NCBI RefSeq assembly: GCF_947242115.1
Contig: NC_074721.1
Location: 18,335,501 to 18,399,500 of the forward strand
Direction of reading: 5' to 3'
DNA from: Biomphalaria glabrata
Taxonomy: Eukaryota; Mollusca; Gastropoda; Planorbidae
Length of the DNA: 64,000 nucleotides
The position numbers and the translations under genes are program-made. How positions within the stretch are numbered: position 1 is the stretch's first letter; every line of letters starts with the position of its first letter. Positions 24,820 through 35,230 of this stretch are shown here, piece after piece. The notes beneath the pieces were generated by a model, which made no database searches, had not been told where the DNA came from, and saw only the letters and a list, made by a program, of their open reading frames with translations.

Positions 24820-24965
24820 ACAATATATATGCTAAGATTCTAAAAGTCACAAAACTTAAATGGTATGGACACATTAGAACTTTCAAGACCCTTCAAAAAA
24901 AGGTAATGGCTAAGTACCAGAAGGAAACAAGAGAGGACTACAAAAGAGGAATGTATGACATTTTA
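24820..24965 (+). pseudogene. LINE reverse-transcriptase relic at the Jockey insertion site
   Basis: The plus-strand peptide ILKVTKLKWYGHIRTFKTLQ resembles the (R/K)L(R/K)WYGH(V/I) block of LINE ORF2 C termini. It is short and isolated, and ends at the target-site duplication of the Jockey element. Confidence 0.4.
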
Positions 24966-24968
24966 AAC

Positions 24969-24981
24969 TAAACTGGACTCT
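24969..24981. repeat. Target-site duplication, 3' side of the Jockey LINE
   Basis: TAAACTGGACTCT, identical to 30829-30841. Confidence 0.9.
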
Positions 24982-25205
24982 GATTTGATTTGATTTTTGG
25001 ATTTGAGGCACATCGGCACAATTTAGGCCATGTCGTGCCTGCAGTCCCTCAAGGACTACTCTCTCTCTAAACAACAAGGGCCAGATTCTATACAGTCATA
25101 TAATTAAAATCAAGGTCTATTCACAGTTAAAATAGTAAAGGTAGTAAAAATTTAAATATTTGGTAAAAATCTAATGTAAATAGTGCATGTTCACAAATTC
25201 AGAAA

Positions 25206-28200
25206 TCAGATCTTCGTAGATAGCCCCACTTCCCGAATAAAGCCCAGTACCTTCCCAGGGTCGACATTATTAAATAGTGTTTTTAGATTAGTGGCTCTAA
25301 AATATTTCGCCCTGACATCCTGGTATCTGGGGCAATCAACGAGGATATGTTCCACGGTGAGGCGAGAGTCACAGTACTCGCAAAGTGGGGGCTCCTCTCT
25401 CTTCAGTACAAAAGAGTGCGTGATGTAGGTGTGGCCAATCCTAAGTCTGGACATGGTTGTGCTACCACGCCTTGTCAGACCCTTAGATGTGGGCCGCCAC
25501 CTGACATCCGCCACAATCTGCCTGAGTTTACTGTGAGTCTCAGCCTCCCATCGGTTCTGCCACTCTCGATAGGTGGCAGAGGCAATACTTTGTCTCAGGT
25601 CCGAGTAGGGAATTTGGGTTCCTGACACCGCATGATTTAGGGCTCTCTTTGCTTCTCTGTCTGCGGCTTCGTTTCCCTCAATGCCAACATGGGAGGGGAC
25701 CCAGATGAAGGTGACATCCCTACGGTCGGCTGTTATTAGGTCCAACAGCTTCAGGCTCTTATGTACCAATGGGATGTCAGTCTTCATCCGCCCCAAAGCT
25801 TGCAATGCAGATTTGGAGTCGGAGCAGATTATAAATTTACTCCTTTCTGATGCTTTTACGGCCATAAGTGCAAGCAATATTGCGTGCAATTCGGCCGTAA
25901 AGATGGAGCAGCCATCGGGGAGTCTACGGGAGATTGTTTTGCTCCGAAAGGAGCAGGCACACGCGACCTTTCCCTCCATTTTGGATCCGTCTGTGTAGAT
26001 GGTGCCACAATCTCCGTAGCTCTCCTGCAGTTCCCTAAAGTGGACTTGTAGTATGCTTGGGTCTGTATTTTCTTTTTTGAAATTAAGGAGGGATAAATTT
26101 AATTTGGGTTTATTCATTAGCCAAGGAGGATTCTGAGGGGTTTGTATTTTAGAGATTTGGTCAATGGGTGGGGTTAAATTTTGGATGGGTTCTCTCATTC
26201 GAAGGCCCAACGGCTGTATGACGTTAGGCCTTCGATTGTATAATTCTACCTCTGTGGGGTTAAATATGGAGTCAAAAGCAGGGTTCGTGGGGTTGGATTT
26301 TAGCTTGACTATATACTGCATTGCAAGCTTTTTCATTCTTATATCCATGGGGAGTACTCCAGCCTCCACATGGAGACTTGGGATAGGTGATGTACGAAAC
26401 GCGCCGAGACAGAGACGCAGGGCAGCATTTTGTATTGGTTCCAGTATTTTTAGGTACGACTTCCTTGCTGCTCCATATATTATGGATCCGTAGTCTAGCT
26501 TGGATCGAATTAGACTCCGATAGAGCAGCAGCAAGGTATCTCTGTCAGCTCCCCAGTCCGTATGGCTGAGTACTCTTAGTATGTTTAATGACTTTTGGCA
26601 TTTCTTCTTAAGTTCCTTAATGTGGGGGAGAAAATTAAATTTGGAATCTAAGGTGAGGCCTAAAAATTTTGTAGTTTTCACGACAGGGATCTTCTTTTTG
26701 TGTATAAATAGTTTAGGGTCTGGGTGGAGTCCCCTTAGATTACAAAAATGCATACTAACTGTTTTGGAGTCTGAGAATTTGAAACCATTATAGTTTGCCC
26801 AACCCTGAATTTTGTTTAAACATAACTGTAATTTCCTTTCTAAGGTGTTCATGTTTTTCCCAAAAGTAAGAATGACAAAGTCATCAACATACAAAGAGCA
26901 CTCTATGCCAGGGGACAGCACATTTATGATGCTATTTATTTTAATGTTGAACAGGGTGACTGACAGAATGCTGCCCTGGGGTACACCCATTTCCTGGTCA
27001 TGAGTGTCAGAAGCGGAGTTGCCCACTCGAACCTGAAATTTTCGATCTTTCAGGAATTCCTCCACAAAACGGGGGAGGTGTCCCTTAAGCCCCATAAGCG
27101 CCAGGTCACGTAGAATGCCATGTTTCCAGGTTGTGTCATAGGCCTTTTCTATATCGAAGAATACAGCTACTAGATGTTCTCTTCTGAGTAATGCATTTCT
27201 AATATAAGCTTCCAGCCTTACCAGGTGGTCAGTTGTTGTCCGCCCCTGCCGGAATCCGCACTGGTAGTTTGAGATCACTTTATTCCTTTCCAGGTACCAG
27301 ACCAGCCTACTGTTAATCATTCTTTCCATGGTTTTGCAGATGCAGCTTGTTAGTGCTATTGGTCGATAGTTAGCTGGGTCAGAGCCGTCTCTTCCCGGTT
27401 TAGGTATTGGTATAACTGTGGCTTTCCTCCAGCTGTTTGGGAAAGCGCCTGTTTGCCACACACAGTTATAGACCCCTAGCAGGACTGCCAATGAGGGTTC
27501 GGGAAGGTGCTTGAGGAACTGGTAATGGATTTCGTCTTCTCCAGGCGCTGTGTCATGTGACTTGTCCAGCGATTCCCTCAGTTCCTCAAGCGAGAACGGT
27601 TTGTTGTAGTCTTCATTGTTCTCTGACCTGAAATCAATGGGGTGTCTTTCCTCCCTGGTTTTGACTTTTTGGAACTCTGGCGTGTAGTGTGCAGTGGATG
27701 ATTTTTCTGCTATTGAGGATGCAAGGCAGTCAGCTATTTTTCTGGGGGACGTGACAGTTCGTCCTTGGTTTTTCAAATGCCCTATTGCATTTGATTCTTT
27801 CCCTTTGATTCGCCTTACTGCCTTCCAAACCGCTCTAGCAGAAGTTTTGGCATCCAGACTGCCGACAAAACTTCTCCAGGAATTCCTTTTGGCTGACCGT
27901 ATGGTTTGTCTAGCCTTTGCTCTAGCTATCCTGAATAGCTTTAGGTTTTCCTGGGAAGGATTCTTTATAAATGCAGCCAGTCGTTTTTTCCTATCACCAA
28001 TAGCACTTTTGCAAGCTGTATCAAACCATGGTTTGCTAGGCCGTTTTGGATTTGCAGAGGTTAGGGGTACAACTTTCCTGGCTATACTTAGTAGCTTGCT
28101 AGCAAAGGTATCAGCTGGGTTCTGTTCATGGAGGATATTTTCTGTGATATCCTCAGAGCATCTTTTTTGGAATTGTTCCCAATCGGCCTTATTCAGTTTC

Positions 28201-28874
28201 CACCGCTGAGGTCGTCCCAATGAAGGGAGATTGTTAGTAATGATGATTGGGAAGTGATCACTTCCCCGTAGATCATTGCTAACTGACCATTTAAAATCGT
28301 CCAGAAGTCCGGGGACGCATACGGTGAGGTCAATGCATGTGAATGATCCAGTTCCTGGGTGCAAGTAGGTCGGTGATGCATCATTAAGTATGCATAAATC
28401 ATGTTGGAGGAAGATATCCTCCAGCATACGACCTCTTGTGTCGGTATTGTTGGATCCCCACATGGTGTTATGGGCATTGAAATCCCCAAGGATTAAATAA
28501 GGCCGGGGGAGTTGTTTCAATAGGTCCTCCATGTCTGTTCGATTTAATGGAGCGCCTGGTGGTAGATACAGGCTGCAGCAAGTGATAACCTTGTGAAGGG
28601 TTATCCTAGCTGCTACGGCCTGTAGTGTGGTCTGTAGTTCTACCCTCTCATGGGGGATGCTATCCTTCACAAGGATACAGACTCCACCTGATGCTCTCTC
28701 TGCATCCTCAACATTCTTGGTGTAAGCACGGTAGCTTCGGAAGCTGATGCAATCTTTCAGAAATGTTTCCTGTAAGCAGACAGCTACAGGAGTCTCAGAG
28801 TCCATCAGTAGCTGCATTTCCTCGTAATTGGCCTTGAGGCCTCTACAATTCCACTGTACAATTCTGGAATCCAT
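25206..28874 (-). CDS. Jockey LINE ORF2: endonuclease, reverse transcriptase, RNase H
   Basis: 1,222 residues from ATG at 28874 (MDSRIVQWNCRGLKAN), 17 bp after the ORF1 stop. Residues about 1-225 are an APE-type endonuclease (QETFLK, LGDFNAHN, SDHFPI). Residues about 465-760 are the RT (PIPKPGRDGSDPANYRPIAL, GFRQGRTTTDHL, GVPQGSILS, and YVDD at about 662-665). Residues about 955-1090 are RNase H (YTDGSK, AELHAILLAL, CSDSKSAL, WVPSHVGIEGNEAAD). A CCHC finger CEYCDSRLTVEHILVDC lies near 1165. The protein nicks target DNA and copies element RNA there. All catalytic motifs are present and there is no break, so this copy may be active. RNase H in ORF2 is typical of the Jockey/I group. Confidence 0.96.
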   Translation of the reverse strand: MDSRIVQWNCRGLKANYEEMQLLMDSETPVAVCLQETFLKDCISFRSYRAYTKNVEDAERASGGVCILVKDSIPHERVELQTTLQAVAARITLHKVITCCSLYLPPGAPLNRTDMEDLLKQLPRPYLILGDFNAHNTMWGSNNTDTRGRMLEDIFLQHDLCILNDASPTYLHPGTGSFTCIDLTVCVPGLLDDFKWSVSNDLRGSDHFPIIITNNLPSLGRPQRWKLNKADWEQFQKRCSEDITENILHEQNPADTFASKLLSIARKVVPLTSANPKRPSKPWFDTACKSAIGDRKKRLAAFIKNPSQENLKLFRIARAKARQTIRSAKRNSWRSFVGSLDAKTSARAVWKAVRRIKGKESNAIGHLKNQGRTVTSPRKIADCLASSIAEKSSTAHYTPEFQKVKTREERHPIDFRSENNEDYNKPFSLEELRESLDKSHDTAPGEDEIHYQFLKHLPEPSLAVLLGVYNCVWQTGAFPNSWRKATVIPIPKPGRDGSDPANYRPIALTSCICKTMERMINSRLVWYLERNKVISNYQCGFRQGRTTTDHLVRLEAYIRNALLRREHLVAVFFDIEKAYDTTWKHGILRDLALMGLKGHLPRFVEEFLKDRKFQVRVGNSASDTHDQEMGVPQGSILSVTLFNIKINSIINVLSPGIECSLYVDDFVILTFGKNMNTLERKLQLCLNKIQGWANYNGFKFSDSKTVSMHFCNLRGLHPDPKLFIHKKKIPVVKTTKFLGLTLDSKFNFLPHIKELKKKCQKSLNILRVLSHTDWGADRDTLLLLYRSLIRSKLDYGSIIYGAARKSYLKILEPIQNAALRLCLGAFRTSPIPSLHVEAGVLPMDIRMKKLAMQYIVKLKSNPTNPAFDSIFNPTEVELYNRRPNVIQPLGLRMREPIQNLTPPIDQISKIQTPQNPPWLMNKPKLNLSLLNFKKENTDPSILQVHFRELQESYGDCGTIYTDGSKMEGKVACACSFRSKTISRRLPDGCSIFTAELHAILLALMAVKASERSKFIICSDSKSALQALGRMKTDIPLVHKSLKLLDLITADRRDVTFIWVPSHVGIEGNEAADREAKRALNHAVSGTQIPYSDLRQSIASATYREWQNRWEAETHSKLRQIVADVRWRPTSKGLTRRGSTTMSRLRIGHTYITHSFVLKREEPPLCEYCDSRLTVEHILVDCPRYQDVRAKYFRATNLKTLFNNVDPGKVLGFIREVGLSTKI

Positions 28875-28891
28875 GGCTTATTCTAGATGAC

Positions 28892-30277
28892 CTACTTGGA
28901 GCTATTTGGCCTTGGGGGGCCCCCGGAGGGGTTTCCCTTTATTCCAGTGACCTTGGTATTTTTATTCTTGGGTTTGGATGGAGAGGAGGACAACCCCCTT
29001 TTGGGGGAAGTCTTTCTCTCTGGAGAGGGGAGATCCCTCTGGTTAGAGCGGAGGTTATTTCCTCCTCTCTCACCTCGGGCATCCTCTCCGCTTTGATTTC
29101 TCCCCTTAGGGAGTTGGTCAACCTCTAACTCGGTAGAGGTTGGGGTGTCTGGCTGGGTTCTCTGAGGAGAACCTGTGTCAGACATGATGTCTCCGGGTTC
29201 TCCCGGAGTATTGGTTTTGACATGCTGCTCAGTCTCCATGCTCTCATCAGCGAGCACAGAGAACCTGTTCTTTAGCATGACAACAGGGCTTTCTTGTTTC
29301 TTCAGAGGTGTGTTCTTTGGCGGTGTTTTCTTCTCAGTTGGGGGAGGAGGAGGGGGTGGTGGGGTCAATGTGTCCGTCTGTGTGGCTATGGATCTTCCTT
29401 TCTTAGCAACAGCCTGGGCGTAGGTCTTTGTCAAGCCGAATTGGCCCTTGGGTAGGGCCAGTACAGCCGATTTCGCCTGGCTAAAGGTACATCCGTTTCT
29501 TGCCTTGTACTCCTGCACGGCAACCTCCTGTTTCCACACAGGGCAGTCCTTGGAGTAGGCTGAGTGGCCAGCTTGACAGTTTGGGCATTTGAACTGGGCT
29601 GTGCAGCCCTTGTCCTCATGACCCTCTCCAGCACATCTGGCACACACAGTGTTCCTCTTGCAGACTGCCGCGCCGTGTCCATAACCCTGGCACTTGAAGC
29701 ACCTCATGGGGTTAGGTATGTAGGGCCTCACTGGAACTCGTAGGTATCCTGCCTTCACATACTCTGGCGGTGTCCTAGTTCCGAATGTGAGGATAATAGT
29801 GGCGGTTTTGACCTCCTCACCCTCCCTGCGCCTGGTAATGCGCCGGGCATGGGTGACTCCTTCAATGCCCTCCACTATTTCCTTCTCGGAACATTCCAGT
29901 AGGTCCCTAGAGCTGATTACACCTCTGCTGGTGTTCAGACTCTTGTGTGGCATGACTTCCACTTGGAGATCACAGAGTCTTCTGCATCTTAAAAGCCCAT
30001 CAGAGTGTGTCTTGCTGTCTACTTCTACAAGGAGTTCCATTGTTTTGTGTAGCTTAGACACACTCTTGGGCTCTCCCACTACTGACTTGAGTCCCTTATA
30101 GATAATAAAAGGGCTCAACTTTGTCAGGCTTTTTCCCTCCTCTGTGCATCTAACCACCAGAAATGATGGCCAGGTGGCACAGCTTTTTGGGACCTCCTCT
30201 TTTTTATCGTCAATTCGACGTTTCTTGCCCAGACATAGGTCTGGGGCAAGTAGTTTTGTGTGTGTTTTTTTTTCCAT
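28892..30277 (-). CDS. Jockey LINE ORF1: nucleic-acid-binding Gag-like protein
   Basis: 461 residues from ATG at 30277 (MEKKTHTKLLAPDLCL). The frame is open a little further upstream but has no ATG there. The N-terminal half contains an RRM-like fold region followed by the motif KAGYLRVPVRPYIPNPMRC, then three zinc knuckles starting near residue 193: CFKCQGYGHGAAVC, CARCAGEGHEDKGC and CPNCQAGHSAYSKDC. A proline run (PPPPPPPP) and a charged C-terminal tail follow. It is typical of Jockey ORF1 proteins, which coat element RNA and act as a chaperone. Confidence 0.93.
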   Translation of the reverse strand: MEKKTHTKLLAPDLCLGKKRRIDDKKEEVPKSCATWPSFLVVRCTEEGKSLTKLSPFIIYKGLKSVVGEPKSVSKLHKTMELLVEVDSKTHSDGLLRCRRLCDLQVEVMPHKSLNTSRGVISSRDLLECSEKEIVEGIEGVTHARRITRRREGEEVKTATIILTFGTRTPPEYVKAGYLRVPVRPYIPNPMRCFKCQGYGHGAAVCKRNTVCARCAGEGHEDKGCTAQFKCPNCQAGHSAYSKDCPVWKQEVAVQEYKARNGCTFSQAKSAVLALPKGQFGLTKTYAQAVAKKGRSIATQTDTLTPPPPPPPPTEKKTPPKNTPLKKQESPVVMLKNRFSVLADESMETEQHVKTNTPGEPGDIMSDTGSPQRTQPDTPTSTELEVDQLPKGRNQSGEDARGERGGNNLRSNQRDLPSPERKTSPKRGLSSSPSKPKNKNTKVTGIKGNPSGGPPRPNSSK

Positions 30278-30828
30278 ATATATTTTGGTTAATTCGGCAC
30301 CTGTGCTCCCCACCCGCAATCGAGTCCAACAAGGGGACGGGCCATTCGGATGTCCAGAATGAGCCCGCCAGGGCTACACAGGTGCTATACTCAGTCAGCT
30401 GCTACATCGGACATGTGTCCGATACAGCAGCTCCCTGATTGACCCTCCAGCCACCGCCCTCCAGCATAGGTCGACGACCTATGCTGGTAGCTCGGCATGA
30501 CCAGCCGGTTGACCCAGAGCGGGCCATCTGGGTCTCAGGTCTAGGGGAACTTGGAGCCAAAGTATTGTGTTGTTGTGGTTTATCCTCAGATAGCCACCAC
30601 TCAAACACCAGGATCTCTTTATCCCCCCTTACCCGTCGCAGTCCACGGCAAACGGACTGGTCTAGGACGTAGTGAGAATTTAAAGTTAAGGAGACAGTGT
30701 GATGATCAATGAAGGCAGACTTAGGAGAAGAGGAGGCAGACACAATGATAGAAAAGAAGTAGGGCACTTTTGAGCTCCAAAAGTGCTAAGGAAAGAGGAG
30801 CGCAGTTTAACGTCATGTCTCGGGACGA
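30278..30828 (-). promoter_or_regulatory. Structured 5' UTR and presumed internal promoter of the Jockey LINE
   Basis: G/C-richer than its surroundings. It contains inverted repeats at 30764-30786 (arms GCACTTTT/AAAAGTGC), 30461-30487 (perfect 13-nt arms CCAGCATAGGTCG around one base) and 30397-30432 (17-nt arms, two mismatches). Jockey elements carry internal promoters in this region; that function is assumed from the family. Confidence 0.6.
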
Positions 30829-30841
30829 TAAACTGGACTCT
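30829..30841. repeat. Target-site duplication, 5' side of the Jockey LINE
   Basis: TAAACTGGACTCT, identical to 24969-24981. Confidence 0.9.
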
Positions 30842-32345
30842 ATTATTATACTTAAAAATATCCTGCGGTACAAAACATGGTGGAGAAAAAAAAAGAATGA
30901 AAACACCTTGCCTTCTCTACGAAATAAAAAACTTAAGTAAATTTTGATTTTGTGCATGTGACTGCTACATCAAGTGACCAAGGTCTCTCTTCATACAAAT
31001 CTTACACAACTCAAAACAGTACAAAAGCATCAGAAAGATTGGGCCCAATTTTCACAAGTGCACTCAGCTGATTTTGTTGTTGTTGTTTTTTTAAAGACTA
31101 AATTTTTTAACCTATAAAATCTATGTCAATATGTACTTGTCATAAAAGAAAAATTTGGTGGAAAGTTCTTTTAACAAATTACAATGAAGATGTTTAGATC
31201 TAGAACTTAATTTTAGATCTAGAAATGTGAATTAACATTGTCATTTTAAAGTGGGTTTTTTTTGTCATTGACTCCTACTGCCTAGTTTAGTGTCTTAAGA
31301 AAAATTTCATTTAGTCAACACTTCATTAGAATGATGGGATCTAGATATATCTAGATAAATAAATTTGGCAAGAGAACAAAACTTACAACCACTATGTAAA
31401 AGAAAAAAGAGCAATAATTAAGAAAAAAGGACATCATTTCTGAAAGGGCAAAAGCAGTGCCAGATAATCCAAAATTTCCAACAAATTTTTCAACACTAAA
31501 AAATTAATAATTAGATTTTAGATCTAGTATATTGATCTAATATCTGGAAACTTCCTCATTCAAGAATCAATGTAGATCTATAAAACAACTCTCATATTTA
31601 CATGTTTGATGTAAAAAAAATTTTGACTTATTAAATGTTATAGGTTTTAAATGTTATAACATATATAGTTTAAATAAAGTAGATATTATTATTATTAATA
31701 TTATATAAATGCTATTTTTTAAATTAATTCTGGATCGATATCTAAATTATATCACAGATGCCTCTACTCAACTCTACTACCTCTAGAATCTAGATGCAAT
31801 AATTATTATAAAGCAATATAAATTAATAATTTAATATTCAAATATCATTCATTATATTGCACTTGTCACACATTTTTGAGTTTATTCTAAATCTAAAATA
31901 TCTAGATCTAGACTACAGACTACAGTTAGAGCCGCTGTGACTAGAGGTAAGTAAGAGTCTAATAATAAATTTGTAAATATTTTGTTTATTGTTATCAATG
32001 AGAAGGCCTTCTTTTTTTTTTTTTTGTAGACTCATCACTAAAGTAAAGACAAGTCAAATACTAGAATAATTTATTAAACTCAATTTGTATCGCTGCTGAG
32101 GGTGCTGTTAGTGTTAATAATGTTATTGTTAAAATCAACTGCTATGCTTCACTCATCACTGCAGTTTTTTGCACTGAATTAAATTCTCAGTAGAGTCAGT
32201 AATTCTGAATTGCAGTAAAAGTAATCTTAGTAATGCAGTTCATTTACTTCATAAGTACTGTCATTAGTGTCATAAGTCACTAATCATAAGTAAAAAGATG
32301 ATAAGTAATTGAATATGATTTAGACTATAATGATTGACAATTATT
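30842..32345. other. AT-rich gene-free stretch
   Basis: Very AT-rich with many TAGATCTA-type words and short homopolymers. No coding, RNA gene or element boundary recognised. Confidence 0.5.
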
Positions 32346-32349
32346 TTAA

Positions 32350-33264
32350 AGGGAAACTCCGATGGTTTTGACAATTTTTGATAGAATATGTGTTTTGATA
32401 ATATGATTCTTTTTTTTTTCTTTGCAATAATAACTTATTATTTGATGTTTTTCCGACATAATTTTCCTGCGCATCCAAAACAGTCAGACTTTCACCGGGT
32501 TTCTATGTGACGTCACAAATGTGTTTTTTAATAATCTATTTCACTTATTGTATAACAGGAGACCATACAGCAAAGTTTACATTCTCGTAAAAGAAATATA
32601 TCTTGGTCTATGCAGTTAGATCTAGGACCTTGTAAGCAAAGAAAAAATGAGTATTAAAATTAGATTTACATGCTTGACTAACCATGGCAGTCTGTATTTT
32701 CTCGCCAGACCACTCAACACACAATAAGCACTATCGCTTGGTTGTCTTTTCATGAACGACTACACGTAGTCTCAACTAGCCTTACACTGACCTGTTTGTT
32801 CAAATCAGTCAAACACACGATCTATTTACTTCTTGGGACAGGCTTAGATGAAAGTGTTACTCTTGTTCTCGAGTTGATTATCCTAATGCTTTTAGATCTA
32901 TCTGTACATGTATATAATATATATATATATAACTGTATCATAGCTCTGGACTAGGCCGTCACTAAGCCTAACAGCTACTGTAAGGATGAAGCGATACGAT
33001 TGGTCAAATCTAGTTTCTCTTTCAGTATTGTTGAGGGAAGTGATGTATGAATAGTATGAACTAGCTTAAAACAAAATCTCAAAGAACCCCGTTTTTTTTA
33101 GATGTCAAGAATTTACTGACTAATTTATTAAATATAAATGTTTCTAAGCATTTAAATAAAAAATGGTAAAATGTTTACTATTACAACTTTTTACACAGAA
33201 TTTAAATATGTCAGTAATAACTTAAATAAGTAACTCAAATTTGAAAAACCATCGGAGTTTCCCT
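32350..33264. mobile_element. TTAA-flanked MITE (915 bp)
   Basis: Perfect 20-bp terminal inverted repeats: AGGGAAACTCCGATGGTTTT at 32350-32369 and its complement at 33245-33264. They are flanked by TTAA on both sides (32346-32349, 33265-33268), and the similarity continues imperfectly inward. There is no transposase frame. A TTAA target fits piggyBac-type mobilisation, but because TA and TTTAAA are also shared at the ends, a TA target (Tc1/mariner) cannot be excluded. Confidence 0.75.
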
Positions 33265-33289
33265 TTAAATTTGATTTGATAGATGTCTA

Positions 33290-33600
33290 AAGTGACCAAA
33301 GTCTTTAGTCACTTTAGAAAATTAAAGTTAAACTTTAAGTTAAAGTCTCACTCTGAGTAGTCTGAGTCACAGTGAGTCTAACACTCTAACTCTTTTTAGT
33401 CTTAACTAGACTAGTACTAGTACTCACTAGATCTAGTTAAATCTAGTTAAATTTTAAATCTAGTAGTTGTACTTGTAACTTGTAGTTGTAGTTGAGAAGT
33501 AGTCATTACTCAGTGACTCAGTCAGTAAGTAACTCACTGAGTTTACTGAGACGACTGTCACTGAGTGAGTACTCTTAAGTTTAAGTTCATTCGTCCGGAG
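33290..33600. repeat. Cryptically simple AGTC/TAGT-rich stretch
   Basis: About 300 bp built almost only from scrambled AGT, AGTC, CTAGT and TTAAGT words, without a fixed period. Confidence 0.6.
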
Positions 33601-34147
33601 AATCGTTAAATCTAGATTTATATAGATCTAGACTCTATTTATTTTCTCATAATAACCTTTCTGCCTATTGACACTATTGTCAGACCAGCGACCTCATAAT
33701 TAGATAAATAAACAAGGATGTTAACTTTGTTCTTTCACTGAAGACTTTTGTAATCGTTAGTAGAAAAGAGGTTATATATTTGCACACATGCCTATATAAT
33801 ATACACATGCACTTTATGGTTAGGGTTAGGGCAGAGACGCCTTATATATACTTGCCAAAAATGAAATGCGTATTCCCAGACCTGGAAATGCGTATTTTGA
33901 GGGACAAATGCGTATTTTCTTAAATATCAAGAAATATACTCAGGAAAGACTAAAACTAAATCATTCAAGCACACAACTAAGATAACATTCACGAAAGGCA
34001 GCAATCCAAAAGTTAACACTGCATAAAGTTACATAAGACATTTTGTACAAATGTGTCAAAATATATAGGCCTACATTGTAGTCTTTGTCATAGACTTTTC
34101 TAGACCAAGTTAGAATAATAAATTAATATAATCTTGTTAATTGGCAA

Positions 34148-34520
34148 TGATCTTATGATCATAATGCCTCTTGTGTGCTTCACATTCCATAATAGCGGCA
34201 ACAGAAAATTCATTCAAAATAATGGGAATTTTTGTTACAAGTGAAATTAGACTTAAACCAGATGTAATGGTTTGCTTAGCTCGATCAGTGACATCTTGTT
34301 TTATAAAATTAGTTTTGTTTATAGGAAATTTCCTTACAAGGTATCCAAACGCTGAACATATTTTATATCACTCAGATTTTCTTCTTCCAGAGCCTTTTTA
34401 TTTTTGCAGAGTTAGCAATGAAAGCTTTGGCATCCTCTACAGTGCCCCTGATTTCATTATTTGAATTTAGTCCTTCATAAGTAAAGGAACCTAGCTGAAC
34501 CAATATTTCTTCTATGAAAA
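34148..34520 (-). pseudogene. Decayed protein-coding relic, family not recognised
   Basis: Minus-strand segments read as plausible protein: AEVFIEEILVQLGSFTYEGL, then GTVEDAKAFIANSAKIKRLW, then after a stop and frame changes NKTNFIKQDVTDRAKQTITS and GLSLISLVTKIPIILNEFSV ending near HKRHYDHKIIAN. Codon usage looks protein-like but the frame is broken at least twice. It could be a transposon-derived protein or a host pseudogene; I cannot name the family. Confidence 0.35.
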
Positions 34521-35020
34521 CCTCTGCCCTTCTCTAGAATAAATCTAGATCTGTAGGCAGCTTCATTAACAGTTGATGTTTTTTTTTTAATGTGCATAGG
34601 GATATTTAAAGGTCTTTTAACAATTCCACAGAATTGTAGGCTCTATCGTGGATGTGAAATGGCCTACTAGATCTAGATCTGTACAAAGTTGGCCAATTAA
34701 CCCCTTTTTAAATTTTAGATTCCATATATGATAAGAAATTGCTGCTTTTGATTAGATTTAGATCCAGATCTAGTGACAGATATCTTGAGCCTACCACTTC
34801 TACTAGATTCTAAAGTGACTAGACCTAGACTCTACATCTAGTCAGTCGTCTACATTAGTAAATCTAAGTCTATTACACACGTACAAGATCATATCTAAAA
34901 TTAGAATGTAGACTAGAATTAGATCTATATCTAAATCTACAACAATCTAGATATTATATTTAAATTACACAATTAAATCTAGATCTAAATTGTCTTTGTA
35001 AAGTCCGGGGCACTGTAGAG

Positions 35021-35230
35021 CAGCGGTTCTCAACCTTTTATGCTCTGCGACCCCTTTTTACAATCCCCCATTCTGCCGCGACCCCCCCCCCCACACACAC
35101 ACACACACACATACAGCAAAAGAAGAATAGACAATAACTATCCATATTATCGATGGTCTTAGGCATTAACCCTTGGCAAATCGTCAATCGACTCCCAAGG
35201 GGGTCGCGACCCACAGGTTGAGAACCCCTG
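35021..35230. mobile_element. hAT-type MITE (210 bp)
   Basis: The left end CAGCGGTTCTCAACC and right end GGTTGAGAACCCCTG are inverted repeats with one mismatch, flanked by an exact 8-bp duplication CTGTAGAG (35013-35020, 35231-35238). CAG...CTG ends with 8-bp duplications are diagnostic of hAT elements. The interior has a C-run and a (CA)n tract and no coding. Confidence 0.88.

Larger units (their letters stand above)
24982..30828 (-). mobile_element. Full-length Jockey-superfamily LINE (5,847 bp)
   Basis: The element lies between perfect 13-bp direct repeats TAAACTGGACTCT (24969-24981 and 30829-30841), a target-site duplication expected from target-primed reverse transcription. It has a 5' UTR of about 550 bp, ORF1 (nucleic-acid-binding, three zinc knuckles), ORF2 (endonuclease, RT, RNase H) and a 3' UTR of about 220 bp ending in a short AAATC-type repeat tail rather than poly(A). 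Both frames are open throughout. It is inserted about 640 bp upstream of the first coding exon of the FASTKD gene and in the same orientation, probably in that gene's first intron or promoter region. Confidence 0.93.

Noticed and set aside
27694-28209. A 171-codon plus-strand frame inside the LINE
   Set aside because: Antisense shadow of ORF2, whose minus-strand motifs are unmistakable.
28193-28489. Minus-strand frame of 98 codons within ORF2
   Set aside because: Alternative frame of the endonuclease region with no motif of its own.
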